Below, piece after piece: positions 34,667 to 44,469 of a stretch of 64,000 nt of DNA. The notes under the pieces are model-generated. The model ran no database searches, had not been told where the DNA came from, and was given only the letters and a program-made list of their open reading frames with translations. Numbering within the stretch: the stretch's first letter is position 1; each line of letters opens with the position of its first letter. The stretch spans positions 1,178,001 to 1,242,000 of the forward strand of contig NZ_CP019728.1 in the NCBI RefSeq assembly GCF_002005405.1. Direction: 5' to 3'. Source of the DNA: Jeotgalibaca dankookensis (GTDB lineage: Bacteria; Bacillota; Bacilli; Lactobacillales; Aerococcaceae). Position numbers and translations under genes: made by a program.

Positions 34667-37600
34667 ATGAAAAAAGTACTCGTTGCCAATAGAGGCGAAA
34701 TTGCCATTCGCATATTCAGAGCACTGGCAGAGCTTGGTATTGGAACTGTTGGAATCTATGCCCAAGAAGATGAAGGATCCGTCCATCGTTTCAAAGCAGA
34801 CGAAGCTTATTTGGTGGGAAGCGGTAAAAAACCGATTGAGGCTTATTTAGATATTGAAGGGATTATTGCGTTATCAAAAGAAGCACAGGTGGATGCTATT
34901 CATCCTGGCTACGGCTTCTTATCAGAAAATATTCATTTCGCTAGACGTTGTCAAGAAGAAGGAATTAAATTTATTGGACCTGACCTTCACCATTTGGATA
35001 TTTTTGGAGACAAAATAAAAGCTAAACAAGCCGCAATTGCTGCAGGGATTCAATCTATCCCGGGAAGTGATGGCCCTGTTTCAAATGCTGAGGAAGTTTT
35101 AGACTTTGCTGTCCAATATGGCTATCCTATTATCATTAAAGCTGCTTTAGGTGGTGGTGGCCGTGGCATGCGCGTTGCCCATAACGATGAAGAAGCAAAA
35201 GACGGTTTTATTCGTGCACGTAGTGAAGCTTTGTCAGCTTTTGGGGATGACCACATTTACGTTGAAAAATACATTCAAAATCCTAAACACATTGAAGTCC
35301 AAATTTTGGGAGATGAACATGGAAACATCGTCCATCTTTATGAACGGGATTGTTCGGTGCAAAGACGCCACCAAAAAGTAGTCGAAGTGGCGCCCTGTAT
35401 TAACATGGCGGATGATTTACGCCAAGAAATTTGTCAAGCGGCCTTGCAGTTAATGCAACACGTGGGCTATGTAAATGCCGGAACAGTTGAATTCTTGGTT
35501 GCTGACGACCAGTATTACTTTATTGAAGTGAATCCACGTGTTCAAGTGGAACATACCATTACGGAAATGATTACCGGAATTGATATTGTTCAGGCTCAAA
35601 TAAAAATTGCTCAAGGACAGGATCTCCATAAAGACATCCATATTCCTGAACAAGCCAATATCCCTTTAATCGGGGCGGCCATTCAATGTCGGATCACCAC
35701 AGAAGATCCCTTAAATAATTTCTTTCCAGATACGGGGAAAATTAATACTTACCGCTCACCGGGCGGTTTTGGAATCCGTTTGGATGCAGGCAATGGGTTC
35801 CAAGGTACGGTTGTCTCGCCATTCTTTGATTCGCTCTTAGTTAAAGCGTGCGTACAAGCACCTACTTTTTCAGATGCCGTTCGAAAAATGGAACGAGCTC
35901 TTACTGAATTTCGAATTCGAGGAGTTAAAACCAATATTCCATTTTTACGAAATGTTATTCAAAATCCAATTTTTGCTTCAGGTGAAGCAACGACTACTTT
36001 TATTGATGAAACACCTTCTCTCTTTGTCTTTCCAGAAACCTTAAACCGGGGAAATAAAATGCTCGCTTATTTAGGGAATACAACTGTAAACGGATTTCCG
36101 GGCATTAGCCATGCACCTAAAAAATTCTATGAAAAACCACGTCTACCTAAAAAAATCATTTTACCTGAAAAGGAACTGGTGACGGCAAAGACTATTTTAG
36201 ATCAAGAAGGCCCCGAAGCAGTTAGCCAATGGGTTAAACAACAATCCAAAGTCCTTTTAACCGATACGACTTTTCGAGATGCTCATCAGAGCTTATTGGC
36301 GACACGGGTGAGAACGACGGATCTGTTAGCTATCGCTAAACAAACCCAAGAAGGCATGCCGCAATTATTCTCTAATGAAATGTGGGGAGGAGCTTCCTTT
36401 GATGTTGCCTACCGGTTCTTGAGTGAAGACCCGTGGGATCGTCTTCGAAAACTACGGAAATTAATGCCCCATACGCTCTTTCAAATGTTGTTTCGTGGGT
36501 CTAATGCAGTTGGTTACCAAAACTACCCAGATAATGTATTAAAAGCATTTATTACCCAAGCGGCCGAAGCTGGTATTGATGTTTTCCGTTTGTTTGATAG
36601 TTTAAACTGGACGGCTCAAATTGAAAAGAGTATTCAATATGTGAGAGACGTCAACAAAATTGCAGAAGCAGCCATTTGTTATACAGGAGACGTCAATGAT
36701 CCGAATCAAAGTAAATATACTATTGCTTACTATAAAGATATGGCTAGAGAACTGGAACATATGGGTGCTCACATTATTGCCATTAAAGATATGGCTGGTT
36801 TATTAAAACCACAAGCTGCATACCGGTTAATTAGTGAACTAAAAGAGACCGTTTCTTTACCTATCCATTTACATACCCATGATACTAGCGGAAATGGTAT
36901 TTATACGCTAACTGAAGCCATTCGTGCGGGTGTTGATATAGTAGACGTGGCGCAAAGTGCACTCAGCGGAACAACGAGTCAACCTTCCATGAGTAGTTTG
37001 TATTACGCGCTTGAAGGTAGTTCGCTTGCACCTGATTTAACGATTGAAAATGTCCAAGAAATTAACCGCTATTGGGAAGATGTGCGTACTTATTACGATG
37101 GATTTGAAACTGGCATCCAGACCACTTCAACTGAAGTCTATCGTCACCAAATGCCAGGAGGTCAGTACACCAACTTGCAACAACAAGCCAAATCAGTTGG
37201 TTTAGAAGACAGTTGGGATACAGTAAAAGAAATGTATGCATCCGTTAATCAGCTGTTTGGTGATATTGTCAAAGTAACCCCTTCTTCAAAAGTAGTCGGG
37301 GATATGGCATTATTTATGGTTCAAAACCATCTGACTGAAGCGGATATTTATGAGCGTGGCGAAGATTTGAGCTTCCCACAATCGGTTGTGTCTTTCTTTA
37401 AAGGCGACCTTGGGCAACCGACTGGCGGTTTCCCGAAAGAATTACAAGCAATTATTCTTAAAGATCAAAAACCCCTTACTGTTCGTCCAGGTAGTCTAAG
37501 GCAACCCACTGACTTTAAAAAAGTTAGTATGGAACTCGCTGAAATAATAGGCCGTCAACCGAGTGAAGAAGATGTCCTTAGTTATTTAATGTACCCAGAC

Positions 37601-38098
37601 GTTTTTCTAGGTTACTGTGATACCTTTAAAAAGTTTGGTGATGTGACGAAACTTGACACCCCTACCTTCTTCCATGGAATGCGGAAAGGTGAACAAATTG
37701 AAGTTGTCATTGAAAAAGGTAAAACGCTTATTATTAAGTTGAACCAAATTGGTGAACCAGATGCAGAAGGAATGCGTATCCTTTATTTTGAACTAAACGG
37801 TCAAGGCCGTGAGATTGAAATAAAAGATGCAAGTATTACAAGTACCAAAGCAATTCGAAAAAAAGCAGAACCTACTAATAAAGAACATATCGGCTCGACC
37901 ATGCCCGGTTCTGTTTTAGAGATTCTCGTTGTAAAAGGTGATCGCGTTAAAAAAGGCGACCCGGTTATCATTACAGAAGCGATGAAAATGGAAACAACGA
38001 TTCGTTCGACGATTAACGGTGTGATTGATCAAATCTATGTTACTGCCAACGATCGTATTGAAGCAGGAGATTTATTAATCGAAATTAAACCTAAATAA
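34667..38098 (+). CDS. pyc: Pyruvate carboxylase
   Basis: Full-length biotin enzyme, 1143 residues, making oxaloacetate from pyruvate, bicarbonate and ATP. Domains in order: biotin carboxylase (1-450) with the ATP-grasp loop KAALGGGGRGMRV; carboxyltransferase (about 530-800) opening with DTTFRDAHQSLLATR and holding metal ligands in HLHTHDTSG; the PYC/OADA region; and a C-terminal biotinyl domain with EAMKMET around residue 1108. TTGGAGGAAATAGC precedes ATG 34667. It supplies oxaloacetate for aspartate and biosynthesis in a bacterium likely to have an incomplete TCA cycle. Divergent from gcvT, monocistronic. Confidence 0.97.
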   Translation: MKKVLVANRGEIAIRIFRALAELGIGTVGIYAQEDEGSVHRFKADEAYLVGSGKKPIEAYLDIEGIIALSKEAQVDAIHPGYGFLSENIHFARRCQEEGIKFIGPDLHHLDIFGDKIKAKQAAIAAGIQSIPGSDGPVSNAEEVLDFAVQYGYPIIIKAALGGGGRGMRVAHNDEEAKDGFIRARSEALSAFGDDHIYVEKYIQNPKHIEVQILGDEHGNIVHLYERDCSVQRRHQKVVEVAPCINMADDLRQEICQAALQLMQHVGYVNAGTVEFLVADDQYYFIEVNPRVQVEHTITEMITGIDIVQAQIKIAQGQDLHKDIHIPEQANIPLIGAAIQCRITTEDPLNNFFPDTGKINTYRSPGGFGIRLDAGNGFQGTVVSPFFDSLLVKACVQAPTFSDAVRKMERALTEFRIRGVKTNIPFLRNVIQNPIFASGEATTTFIDETPSLFVFPETLNRGNKMLAYLGNTTVNGFPGISHAPKKFYEKPRLPKKIILPEKELVTAKTILDQEGPEAVSQWVKQQSKVLLTDTTFRDAHQSLLATRVRTTDLLAIAKQTQEGMPQLFSNEMWGGASFDVAYRFLSEDPWDRLRKLRKLMPHTLFQMLFRGSNAVGYQNYPDNVLKAFITQAAEAGIDVFRLFDSLNWTAQIEKSIQYVRDVNKIAEAAICYTGDVNDPNQSKYTIAYYKDMARELEHMGAHIIAIKDMAGLLKPQAAYRLISELKETVSLPIHLHTHDTSGNGIYTLTEAIRAGVDIVDVAQSALSGTTSQPSMSSLYYALEGSSLAPDLTIENVQEINRYWEDVRTYYDGFETGIQTTSTEVYRHQMPGGQYTNLQQQAKSVGLEDSWDTVKEMYASVNQLFGDIVKVTPSSKVVGDMALFMVQNHLTEADIYERGEDLSFPQSVVSFFKGDLGQPTGGFPKELQAIILKDQKPLTVRPGSLRQPTDFKKVSMELAEIIGRQPSEEDVLSYLMYPDVFLGYCDTFKKFGDVTKLDTPTFFHGMRKGEQIEVVIEKGKTLIIKLNQIGEPDAEGMRILYFELNGQGREIEIKDASITSTKAIRKKAEPTNKEHIGSTMPGSVLEILVVKGDRVKKGDPVIITEAMKMETTIRSTINGVIDQIYVTANDRIEAGDLLIEIKPK

Positions 38099-38141
38099 AA
38101 ATAGGCAAGAACCTTTCATTGAGAGGTTCTTGCCTATTTTA
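38097..38141. terminator. Bidirectional terminator
   Basis: AAAATAGGCAAGAACCT pairs with AGGTTCTTGCCTATTTT; shared by pyc and the convergent thioesterase gene. Confidence 0.9.
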
Positions 38142-38142
38142 T

Positions 38143-38670
38143 TTAGTGCTTTTTCCAAATGGGTTTTGTGGAAATAGCCGCTTCGATTGCTTTATTGTCT
38201 TTTCTTTTTTCAAGATTTAGTTGCCGTCTCTTTTGATAATCTTGGCAAATTGCGATTTCTTCCTCTGATTCTGGTACGAGTTCTGGCATCACAAAATCTT
38301 TGTTGTTACGATTTTCTAAAACATAAGTCAAAAATGCATAGGCCACAACTCGCGATTGATTGGTCTTTAAATCGGTCGCAATCATTTTAGTAAAAGCCTC
38401 TACGGATGATTTGCCAGCACCTGATACATACGATTCAACATAAATTTCTTCCGTCTTATGAACCGGACTAACGAAAGTCATGACGTCCACCGTAGCCGTA
38501 AAAGAAGCGTTTTTTAGAAATTTAAAGGAGGCCCCTCCACCCGCACTATCAAAATGAGCCATGATATTTCCACCGTAATACGTATCTTTATCATTTAAGT
38601 CCCGATTAAAAACGAAGTCCGAACGAATGGTTCGCGTTTCATTACATGTTACTTTTGGTCTTTCATTCAT
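38143..38670 (-). CDS. Acyl-CoA thioesterase (hotdog fold, YciA/BACH type)
   Basis: 175 residues with a single hotdog domain: DTYYGGNIMAHFDSAGGGA (the catalytic Asp region), TVDVMTFVSPVH and EIYVESYVSGAGKSSVEAF. It hydrolyses acyl-CoA to free acid and CoA. The charged C-terminal tail (KRRQLNLEKRKDNKAIE) extends beyond the domain, as is common in Firmicutes. Ribosome binding site TGGAGGTTAAAAA before ATG 38670. Monocistronic by layout. Confidence 0.87.
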   Translation of the reverse strand: MNERPKVTCNETRTIRSDFVFNRDLNDKDTYYGGNIMAHFDSAGGGASFKFLKNASFTATVDVMTFVSPVHKTEEIYVESYVSGAGKSSVEAFTKMIATDLKTNQSRVVAYAFLTYVLENRNNKDFVMPELVPESEEEIAICQDYQKRRQLNLEKRKDNKAIEAAISTKPIWKKH

Positions 38671-38723
38671 TTTTTAACCTCCATAAAAAGTGTACTAGAA
38701 ATAGTTTAACAGATTTTAAAAAA

Positions 38724-38764
38724 ATAAAACCATTCTAAGCATTTTTTGCTTAAAAAGGTTTTAT
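38724..38764 (-). terminator. Terminator of the NUDIX gene
   Basis: ATAAAACC / GGTTTTAT outer stem and TAAGCA / TGCTTA inner stem around a T-rich loop, overlapping the gene's stop codon. Confidence 0.6.
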
Positions 38765-39370
38765 TTTTCTACTTGTTAGAAGGTCAATAAAGTGATCCGT
38801 TAAATTGGCTGTATATCCCCATAACGAATAGCCATTGATTCGATAAAAAGGAATGCGGTGTTTACCACCATTAAAACGATATCCTTTCCCGGTTGGAACC
38901 AAATCATAGGGAAAATCGTCATCGTGTTCCAGTACAAAACGAGAGGTATAGTAGGTAGGCCGATTTTTAATAAAATACTGAAGCGGAATCGTAAAAATTG
39001 CGGCGACTTCTGCCTCGTCATAGTGAATGGTTTCAAAGGGCGCTGTTAATTTACAAACAAAACAATGAATGAGACGTTCTTCGCTAACGATATAATCAAT
39101 TTCACCTAGTAGTTCTATTTGATTGCGACTAAGATTTAGTTCTTCCATCGTTTCACGAATTGCTGCTTGTTTAAAACTTTCTCCCATTTCTACTGCCCCT
39201 CCAGGAAAGGAAGTTTGACCCGGTTGTGAAATTTTTTGACTCCGTCTTTCAAATAAGATGTGCCATTCACCTTCCCGCTGAATGAGTGGTAGCATCACTG
39301 AATAAAGGCGTTGATTACCGAGCGGACTGGGTTGGTAATCCGCTAACATATTTTCTATTTCTTCAATCAT
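38750..39370 (-). CDS. NUDIX hydrolase, probable CoA diphosphatase type
   Basis: 206 residues. The NUDIX box FPGGAVEMGESFKQAAIRET...EELN near residue 55 is preceded by LFERRSQKISQPGQTSFPGG, the extra motif (LLTKRS...GQxxFPGG) of CoA pyrophosphatases such as NudL/YeaB. Expected reaction: CoA to 3',5'-ADP and 4'-phosphopantetheine. It lies upstream of the acyl-CoA thioesterase gene, but a terminator separates them. Confidence 0.82.
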   Translation of the reverse strand: MIEEIENMLADYQPSPLGNQRLYSVMLPLIQREGEWHILFERRSQKISQPGQTSFPGGAVEMGESFKQAAIRETMEELNLSRNQIELLGEIDYIVSEERLIHCFVCKLTAPFETIHYDEAEVAAIFTIPLQYFIKNRPTYYTSRFVLEHDDDFPYDLVPTGKGYRFNGGKHRIPFYRINGYSLWGYTANLTDHFIDLLTSRKIKPF

Positions 39371-39448
39371 CGTAAACTCCTCCCCTTAAGTTGCTTCTAG
39401 TTTACCATTAATTAGATATTATCTCAAATTCGAAGTATTAAAATTTAA

Positions 39449-39487
39449 AAAAATACAAGTAGACCTAAAAGGTCTATTTGTATTTTT
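39449..39487 (-). terminator. Terminator of the 526-residue membrane protein gene
   Basis: AAATACAAGTAGACC / GGTCTATTTGTATTT stem with one mismatch and flanking A/T tracts. Confidence 0.85.
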
Positions 39488-39498
39488 AATCGCACTCT

Positions 39499-41079
39499 TT
39501 ATTCGATAACTATACCGATTGGCATGTCTGACTGCATTTCAATTGTAACCATGTCACCCGTTTTTAAGAAAGCAAGTTCGCGGCTGATAGAGACCGGAAT
39601 GGTATAAATTTCTTCATTATTACCATCCAATGTGAAATAATAAACCGTTTCACCATTTACAACAACTGCTTGCAACAAACTGACTTTGCCGGAAATTGTT
39701 GTGATATCTCCTTCAAGAACCACTTCATCGTCATCAATAACTACTTCGCCACCATTATAAGATTGCCACGCTAGTTGCAAACTATTACCAATTCCAACTC
39801 GTTGGTAGTTTAAACCATCCACAAAGGCGTAGAGCTTAATTAAACCAGCAGAGTCTTTTAAAGACAGTTGGTAGACAGGTTTGCCGTTCATATTAAAGAG
39901 CAAAGGAAAGGTACTAGTATATTCCTTTTCTTGAACCGATCCTTCTGCACTGTCCATTGCGCTCCATTCCGTTGCAGTTGAAATATCATAACGATTTGAC
40001 TCTTTTGTACGTGAATTAACCAGCAAAAATCCAACGTTCGACTCGTCAGAAGCAACAGAGGTTAAGCCCGTATAAAGGTATAAATCATTATCCAAAACGA
40101 TATAGTTATAGCCTTTAGCATTTTGGATAACCCCACGTTTCGTAATGATACTATTCCAGAAGCCATCTTGAAACTGACCGTTGTAATTAACTTGGGCCAT
40201 AATTAAATCAGCTGGGAAAACACGATCTACCCATTTAGGCATATCATCTAATCCGTAACGATTAATTTCACCTGATACTGCGTCAACTACAAAAGCACCC
40301 ACTACATCCTTCGGTCCTAAATAACTAAATTGGCGCTTAACGATCGGTGCGACATAATAAGGATGACCCTCTTCATCTAATTCAAAAACCGGTCTTTCAA
40401 ATAAAGTTGTTGGATGCTTCAAAAAGATGTGTCTCGTAATATCATCATTTAAAAATCCTGAATGTGAGTAGCGAATATTTTCTTCTAGATCAACTAAATC
40501 TGCATCTCCTGTTACCATGTCTACCATTACATAATGCGGAATCCCTTCACTCCGATTACTAAACCAACGCCAAACATTGACATACTCTAGCGGTGAGATA
40601 CGAATAGAATCCCCACGGTAAGCAATCTGCGTAAACTCATTAGCAACGTTAAACTGTGAAACCAAGTCTAAGACTTCCCCAATTTTACGACTTCCCAACC
40701 GCTCCGCCATATCACGGTCGATTGTTGGTATTTCACTTGGATTTGTTATGGCCATATCCTCTTCAAAAACCCCAGTATCATGTGTAATGAGATTTGCGTA
40801 ACTTTTCGATCTAAAAAATGGCATCCCAATCACTAAACTGACTACTAAAACTAAAATCCCAATCGCAGCAATAACACCATTTATTTTTAACACTTTCATA
40901 TCTCTACGTGCATCTAGCGTATATGAAATTAATGCACTCACGGCCAGATATAAGAAAATGTTCATCCAAAATTCAAGCGATTGAAAAGTTAAAGGAGTCA
41001 GCGAAAAGTACCAATAAACGATAAATCCAATCAAGGGTAATCCGAATGAAATGGCTATGTTTTTCCAACCTTTGATCAT
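39499..41079 (-). CDS. Membrane protein of unknown function with large extracytoplasmic domain
   Basis: Not assigned. 526 residues with three N-terminal hydrophobic segments (SFGLPLIGFIVYWYF, NIFLYLAVSALISYT, VIAAIGILVLVVSLVIGM), then about 420 residues predicted outside the cell. The latter contains two PepSY-like elements, YVMVDMVTGDADLVD and AFVVDAVSGEINRYG, and a C-terminal OB-like stretch (VLEGDITTISGKVSLLQA...ETVYYFTLDG). Related proteins occur in other Lactobacillales, to my knowledge without a function. Monocistronic, with its own terminator. Confidence 0.6.
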   Translation of the reverse strand: MIKGWKNIAISFGLPLIGFIVYWYFSLTPLTFQSLEFWMNIFLYLAVSALISYTLDARRDMKVLKINGVIAAIGILVLVVSLVIGMPFFRSKSYANLITHDTGVFEEDMAITNPSEIPTIDRDMAERLGSRKIGEVLDLVSQFNVANEFTQIAYRGDSIRISPLEYVNVWRWFSNRSEGIPHYVMVDMVTGDADLVDLEENIRYSHSGFLNDDITRHIFLKHPTTLFERPVFELDEEGHPYYVAPIVKRQFSYLGPKDVVGAFVVDAVSGEINRYGLDDMPKWVDRVFPADLIMAQVNYNGQFQDGFWNSIITKRGVIQNAKGYNYIVLDNDLYLYTGLTSVASDESNVGFLLVNSRTKESNRYDISTATEWSAMDSAEGSVQEKEYTSTFPLLFNMNGKPVYQLSLKDSAGLIKLYAFVDGLNYQRVGIGNSLQLAWQSYNGGEVVIDDDEVVLEGDITTISGKVSLLQAVVVNGETVYYFTLDGNNEEIYTIPVSISRELAFLKTGDMVTIEMQSDMPIGIVIE

Positions 41080-41142
41080 TTAAAAACCTCCATTTCTTTT
41101 AATACAACTATTATAACATGTTTGTTCATAGTTAATCTTAAA

Positions 41143-41200
41143 AAAATGAGACTCCTTTTCCCAGCAATATTCACTGGTGAAAAGTGAGTCTCATTCATTA
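41143..41200 (-). terminator. Terminator downstream of the dicarboxylate symporter gene
   Basis: AATGAGACTC / GAGTCTCATT outer stem with an inner CTTTTC/GAAAAG stem; on the minus strand seven T residues follow. Confidence 0.8.
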
Positions 41201-41202
41201 TT

Positions 41203-42462
41203 TTAAACCTCCGGCTGTATAACAACCGTTTGATCCTCATAGGGTTCAGCTACTTCTTCAGGATCAGAGTCGATTCCAAACTGGCCTTTTATCTTATCAA
41301 CAATTAAAGCGATGGCGTTATCTCCCGAGACATTACAAGCTGTTCCGAAACTGTCTTGTGTCAAATAAAGAGCAATCATTAAACTTGCCAGCGGTCCATT
41401 TGAAGCGATGCCGATAATAGGTAGGAATGGCAATGAACTCATAACCGCACCTCCTGGTGCCCCAGGAGCTGCGACCATACTAATACCTAGAATCATGATA
41501 AAGGGAAGAAACATTTTCAAACTGACATCCATATCATTCATCATTAAGATTGCTGTTGCAAATCCAGTTAGTGAAATCATACTACCTGACAGATGAATGG
41601 TCGCACCGAGCGGAACAACAAACTCACGAATACTCTTGGAAACGCCATTTGTTTTAGCGACTTCAACATTAATTGGAATTGTCGTTGCGGACGATTGAGT
41701 TCCAACAGCTGTTAACCAAGCAGGAATTTGATTTTTTAAATAGCGGAAAGGATTCGTTTTCGTAACTGCACCTGCTACACCATACTGGAAGAGTAGAATT
41801 AAGAAGTGCATTACAAAAATAATGACGAAGACACGCCAGAAAATACTTAACACACGCCAAACTTCACCCGTATAACTCATCAATGCAAAGGTTGAAGCGA
41901 TATAGTATGGCAATAAGGGGATAATGGTTTTTGCCAATACCATTTGAATAATGGATTGGAAGCCATTAAATAAATCCCGCATCATTTCCCCTGTATTACT
42001 TGTTCGCTTGTTCCCACGTAAAGCTGAAATGCCAAGACCCATGATAAAAGCAAACACTAATGCCGAGGTTACATCCATTAAGGGTGAAAGTGGAATTGTA
42101 AAGAGCGGGTCGACAGTCGTCGCATTTGCATCTAAAACGCTCGCAGCTGTTTCACCACTGATGAAGAGTGGAAAGAGAAGTCTTGAAACGAGATAGGAAA
42201 AGGTTCCTGAAATCAAAGTAAATCCGTAAGCGAACCCCAACGTCAATCCTAATAATTTACCTGCTCCAGTTCTCAACTCGCCAATACCTGCTGTTACAAA
42301 TGCCACAATCATCAAAGGGATGATAAACGAAATGTAGGCAGAAACAAAAGAACTAAAGGTTACAAAAAGACGTAACACATTTGCAGAGGCAAAAGAACCC
42401 ACTACTATTCCTAAAATAATTCCTATTACTAACTTGGGAACTAAGCCCACTTTTTTCTTCAT
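41203..42462 (-). CDS. Dicarboxylate/amino acid:cation symporter (DAACS family)
   Basis: Sodium- or proton-coupled carrier of the glutamate-transporter fold, about 419 residues with eight membrane helices and two re-entrant loops. Visible are the serine-rich HP1 region TQSSATTIPINVEVAK, TIHLSGSMISL in place of NMDG, and the substrate-binding tail LTQDSFGTACNVSGDNAIALIVDK. The open frame runs to 42537, but GTGGAGGATGGTATC precedes ATG 42462 (MKKKVGLVPK). Substrate (glutamate, aspartate, serine or dicarboxylate) is not decided by sequence. Confidence 0.88.
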   Translation of the reverse strand: MKKKVGLVPKLVIGIILGIVVGSFASANVLRLFVTFSSFVSAYISFIIPLMIVAFVTAGIGELRTGAGKLLGLTLGFAYGFTLISGTFSYLVSRLLFPLFISGETAASVLDANATTVDPLFTIPLSPLMDVTSALVFAFIMGLGISALRGNKRTSNTGEMMRDLFNGFQSIIQMVLAKTIIPLLPYYIASTFALMSYTGEVWRVLSIFWRVFVIIFVMHFLILLFQYGVAGAVTKTNPFRYLKNQIPAWLTAVGTQSSATTIPINVEVAKTNGVSKSIREFVVPLGATIHLSGSMISLTGFATAILMMNDMDVSLKMFLPFIMILGISMVAAPGAPGGAVMSSLPFLPIIGIASNGPLASLMIALYLTQDSFGTACNVSGDNAIALIVDKIKGQFGIDSDPEEVAEPYEDQTVVIQPEV

Positions 42463-42550
42463 GATACCATCCTCCACTTTTATTAGAATACGATTAAATA
42501 ATGTCTCTAACAATACACGATTTTTAATTTTTGTCAATCCTAGATAAGAA

Positions 42551-42583
42551 GAAACGGCTGATCTTTTTTGATCAACCGCTTGG
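42551..42583 (-). terminator. Possible terminator downstream of recQ
   Basis: AAGCGGTTGATC / GATCAGCCGTTT on the minus strand with an A6 loop; the following T tract is interrupted, so it is a moderate terminator. Confidence 0.5.
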
Positions 42584-42584
42584 T

Positions 42585-44351
42585 TTATTTCTTATGTGCT
42601 TCAATAACAGCCATAAATTCAGCACCGTAAGTTGCCAACTTACTCTGTCCTACCCCGTGAATTGCTAAAAAAGCTGAATCATTTGTTGGTAACTGGCTGG
42701 CCATACTAATGAGGCTTTTATCGGTAAAAACAACAAATGGCGGCTTTCCAATTTCCTTCGAAATTTGAAAGCGTAATTTTTTCAAAGCTTCAAATAATTC
42801 TTTATCATACTCTTGAGTATCTACTTTGTCGTGTGCCACTTTATCAACAATTTTATAAGTCATAAGTAGTTTATCTTGCGCTTGAAGCAAGGCGTTCGTT
42901 TTATTTGTAAAAGTTAAAATCGGATACTTATCTCCTGAGAGAGCCAAATAGCCATCTCCTATCATCAGAGAAATAATATCTTTAATCCGTTCATCAGTTT
43001 TTTTAGCCATGATGCCATATGTAGAGAGTTGATCAAATTGTAAACTACGAATACGCTGGTTGTTTTTACCACGCAACACATCTGTTACCATTCCAGCCCC
43101 AAACCGTTGATCCATACGATGGATACAAGAAAGGATTTTTTGACAGTCAACTGTTACATCAATGGTTTCGGTATGACCATCACAGTTGGAACACTGCTCA
43201 CACCGTTCCCATTCTGGATGCTCATCAAAGTAATTTAAAATATAAGCACGTAGACATTGACCCGTTTTACAGTAAGTAATCATTCGGTTCAACTTTTCCT
43301 TAGCATGTGGCTGATTCCCTTGTTCAATTAGAAATGTATTGGTAATAATATCTTGACCTGAATAAAAAAGGATGGCTTCTGATGGTGCGCCATCACGTCC
43401 CGCCCGTCCTGCTTCTTGATAATAACTTTCCATATTTAAGGGCATATTATAATGAATGACTTTTCTGACGTTTGATTTATCGATGCCCATTCCAAATGCG
43501 TTGGTCGCAACCATAATCGGTTTCCGATCGTAAATAAAATCATCCTGGTTCTTGATACGCTCCTCAGCTGAAATACCGGCATGGTAATACGTAACGTCAA
43601 ATCCTTTTTTGACGAGGTTATGATAAACACTCTCAACATTTTTACGTGTGTTGCAGTAAATAATAGTGGACCCTTCTTCATTAATACGGCTCAGTAAATC
43701 CTGACTTTTTTTCTTGGATTGGACGACTGAAAAGTACAAGTTTGGACGATCAAAACTTGCAACGAACTTATTTGGTTTTTGTAAACGCAGCTGCTGACTG
43801 ATATCTTCTTGTACTTGTGTCGTTGCGGTAGCTGTAAAAGCTGCGAAAGGAACATGTTCGGGAACAATGTCTCTGAGTTGCGGTATGGTTTGGTAGCTCG
43901 GCCTGAAGTCTTGACCCCATTGTGAAATACAATGAGCTTCATCTACTGCAACCATATTAATATTCATATGGCTGATTGTATTTAAAAAGTGTTCGCTCGC
44001 AATCCGTTCTGGCGCTATATATAATAAATCATAATAACCAAACAGTGCTTTATCCATGGTATTTAGGTAGGTTGCCTTATCCAACTGACTGTTAATGAAT
44101 CCCGCTCGAACACCCATTGTTTGTAAAGCATCCACTTGATCCTTCATTAAGGAGATAAGTGGAGAAATCACAATGCCGGTTCCTTCCATACAAATAGCCG
44201 GAATCTGATAACAAAGTGATTTCCCTCCACCTGTCGGCATGATTCCTAACGCATCTTGTCCCTTGAGTATGGCTTCGATTAGTTCTTCTTGTCCCGGTCG
44301 AAAATGGTCATACCCATAATATTCTTTTAATACTGTTTCAATTTTTTTCAT
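42585..44351 (-). CDS. recQ: ATP-dependent DNA helicase RecQ
   Basis: 588-residue superfamily 2 helicase acting 3' to 5' in recombination and fork repair. Walker A is in MPTGGGKSLCYQIPA, DEAH in VAVDEAHCISQWGQDFRPSY, and motif VI is QEAGRAGRDG. A zinc-binding RQC region has cysteines CKTGQCLRAY and CEQCSNCDG, and a C-terminal HRDC domain covers about residues 510-588. All domains complete. Monocistronic. Confidence 0.95.
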   Translation of the reverse strand: MKKIETVLKEYYGYDHFRPGQEELIEAILKGQDALGIMPTGGGKSLCYQIPAICMEGTGIVISPLISLMKDQVDALQTMGVRAGFINSQLDKATYLNTMDKALFGYYDLLYIAPERIASEHFLNTISHMNINMVAVDEAHCISQWGQDFRPSYQTIPQLRDIVPEHVPFAAFTATATTQVQEDISQQLRLQKPNKFVASFDRPNLYFSVVQSKKKSQDLLSRINEEGSTIIYCNTRKNVESVYHNLVKKGFDVTYYHAGISAEERIKNQDDFIYDRKPIMVATNAFGMGIDKSNVRKVIHYNMPLNMESYYQEAGRAGRDGAPSEAILFYSGQDIITNTFLIEQGNQPHAKEKLNRMITYCKTGQCLRAYILNYFDEHPEWERCEQCSNCDGHTETIDVTVDCQKILSCIHRMDQRFGAGMVTDVLRGKNNQRIRSLQFDQLSTYGIMAKKTDERIKDIISLMIGDGYLALSGDKYPILTFTNKTNALLQAQDKLLMTYKIVDKVAHDKVDTQEYDKELFEALKKLRFQISKEIGKPPFVVFTDKSLISMASQLPTNDSAFLAIHGVGQSKLATYGAEFMAVIEAHKK

Positions 44352-44469
44352 CTCATAACCCCAATTAAAAATACTCTTTTAATAGTATACATGAAATCAC
44401 GAGACGATGAAAACCTTCTTTAAAACTCATGACCTTTACTTGTTGGTAGTAATATCAAAAGTATAAAAA

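Noticed and set aside
34529-34786. 85-codon frame antisense to the pyc start
   Set aside because: Covers the divergent promoter and the pyc start; no ribosome binding site or homology.
38700-39370. Operon of NUDIX and thioesterase genes as a CoA-recycling unit
   Set aside because: A hairpin terminator and an 80-bp gap separate them, so joint transcription is not supported.
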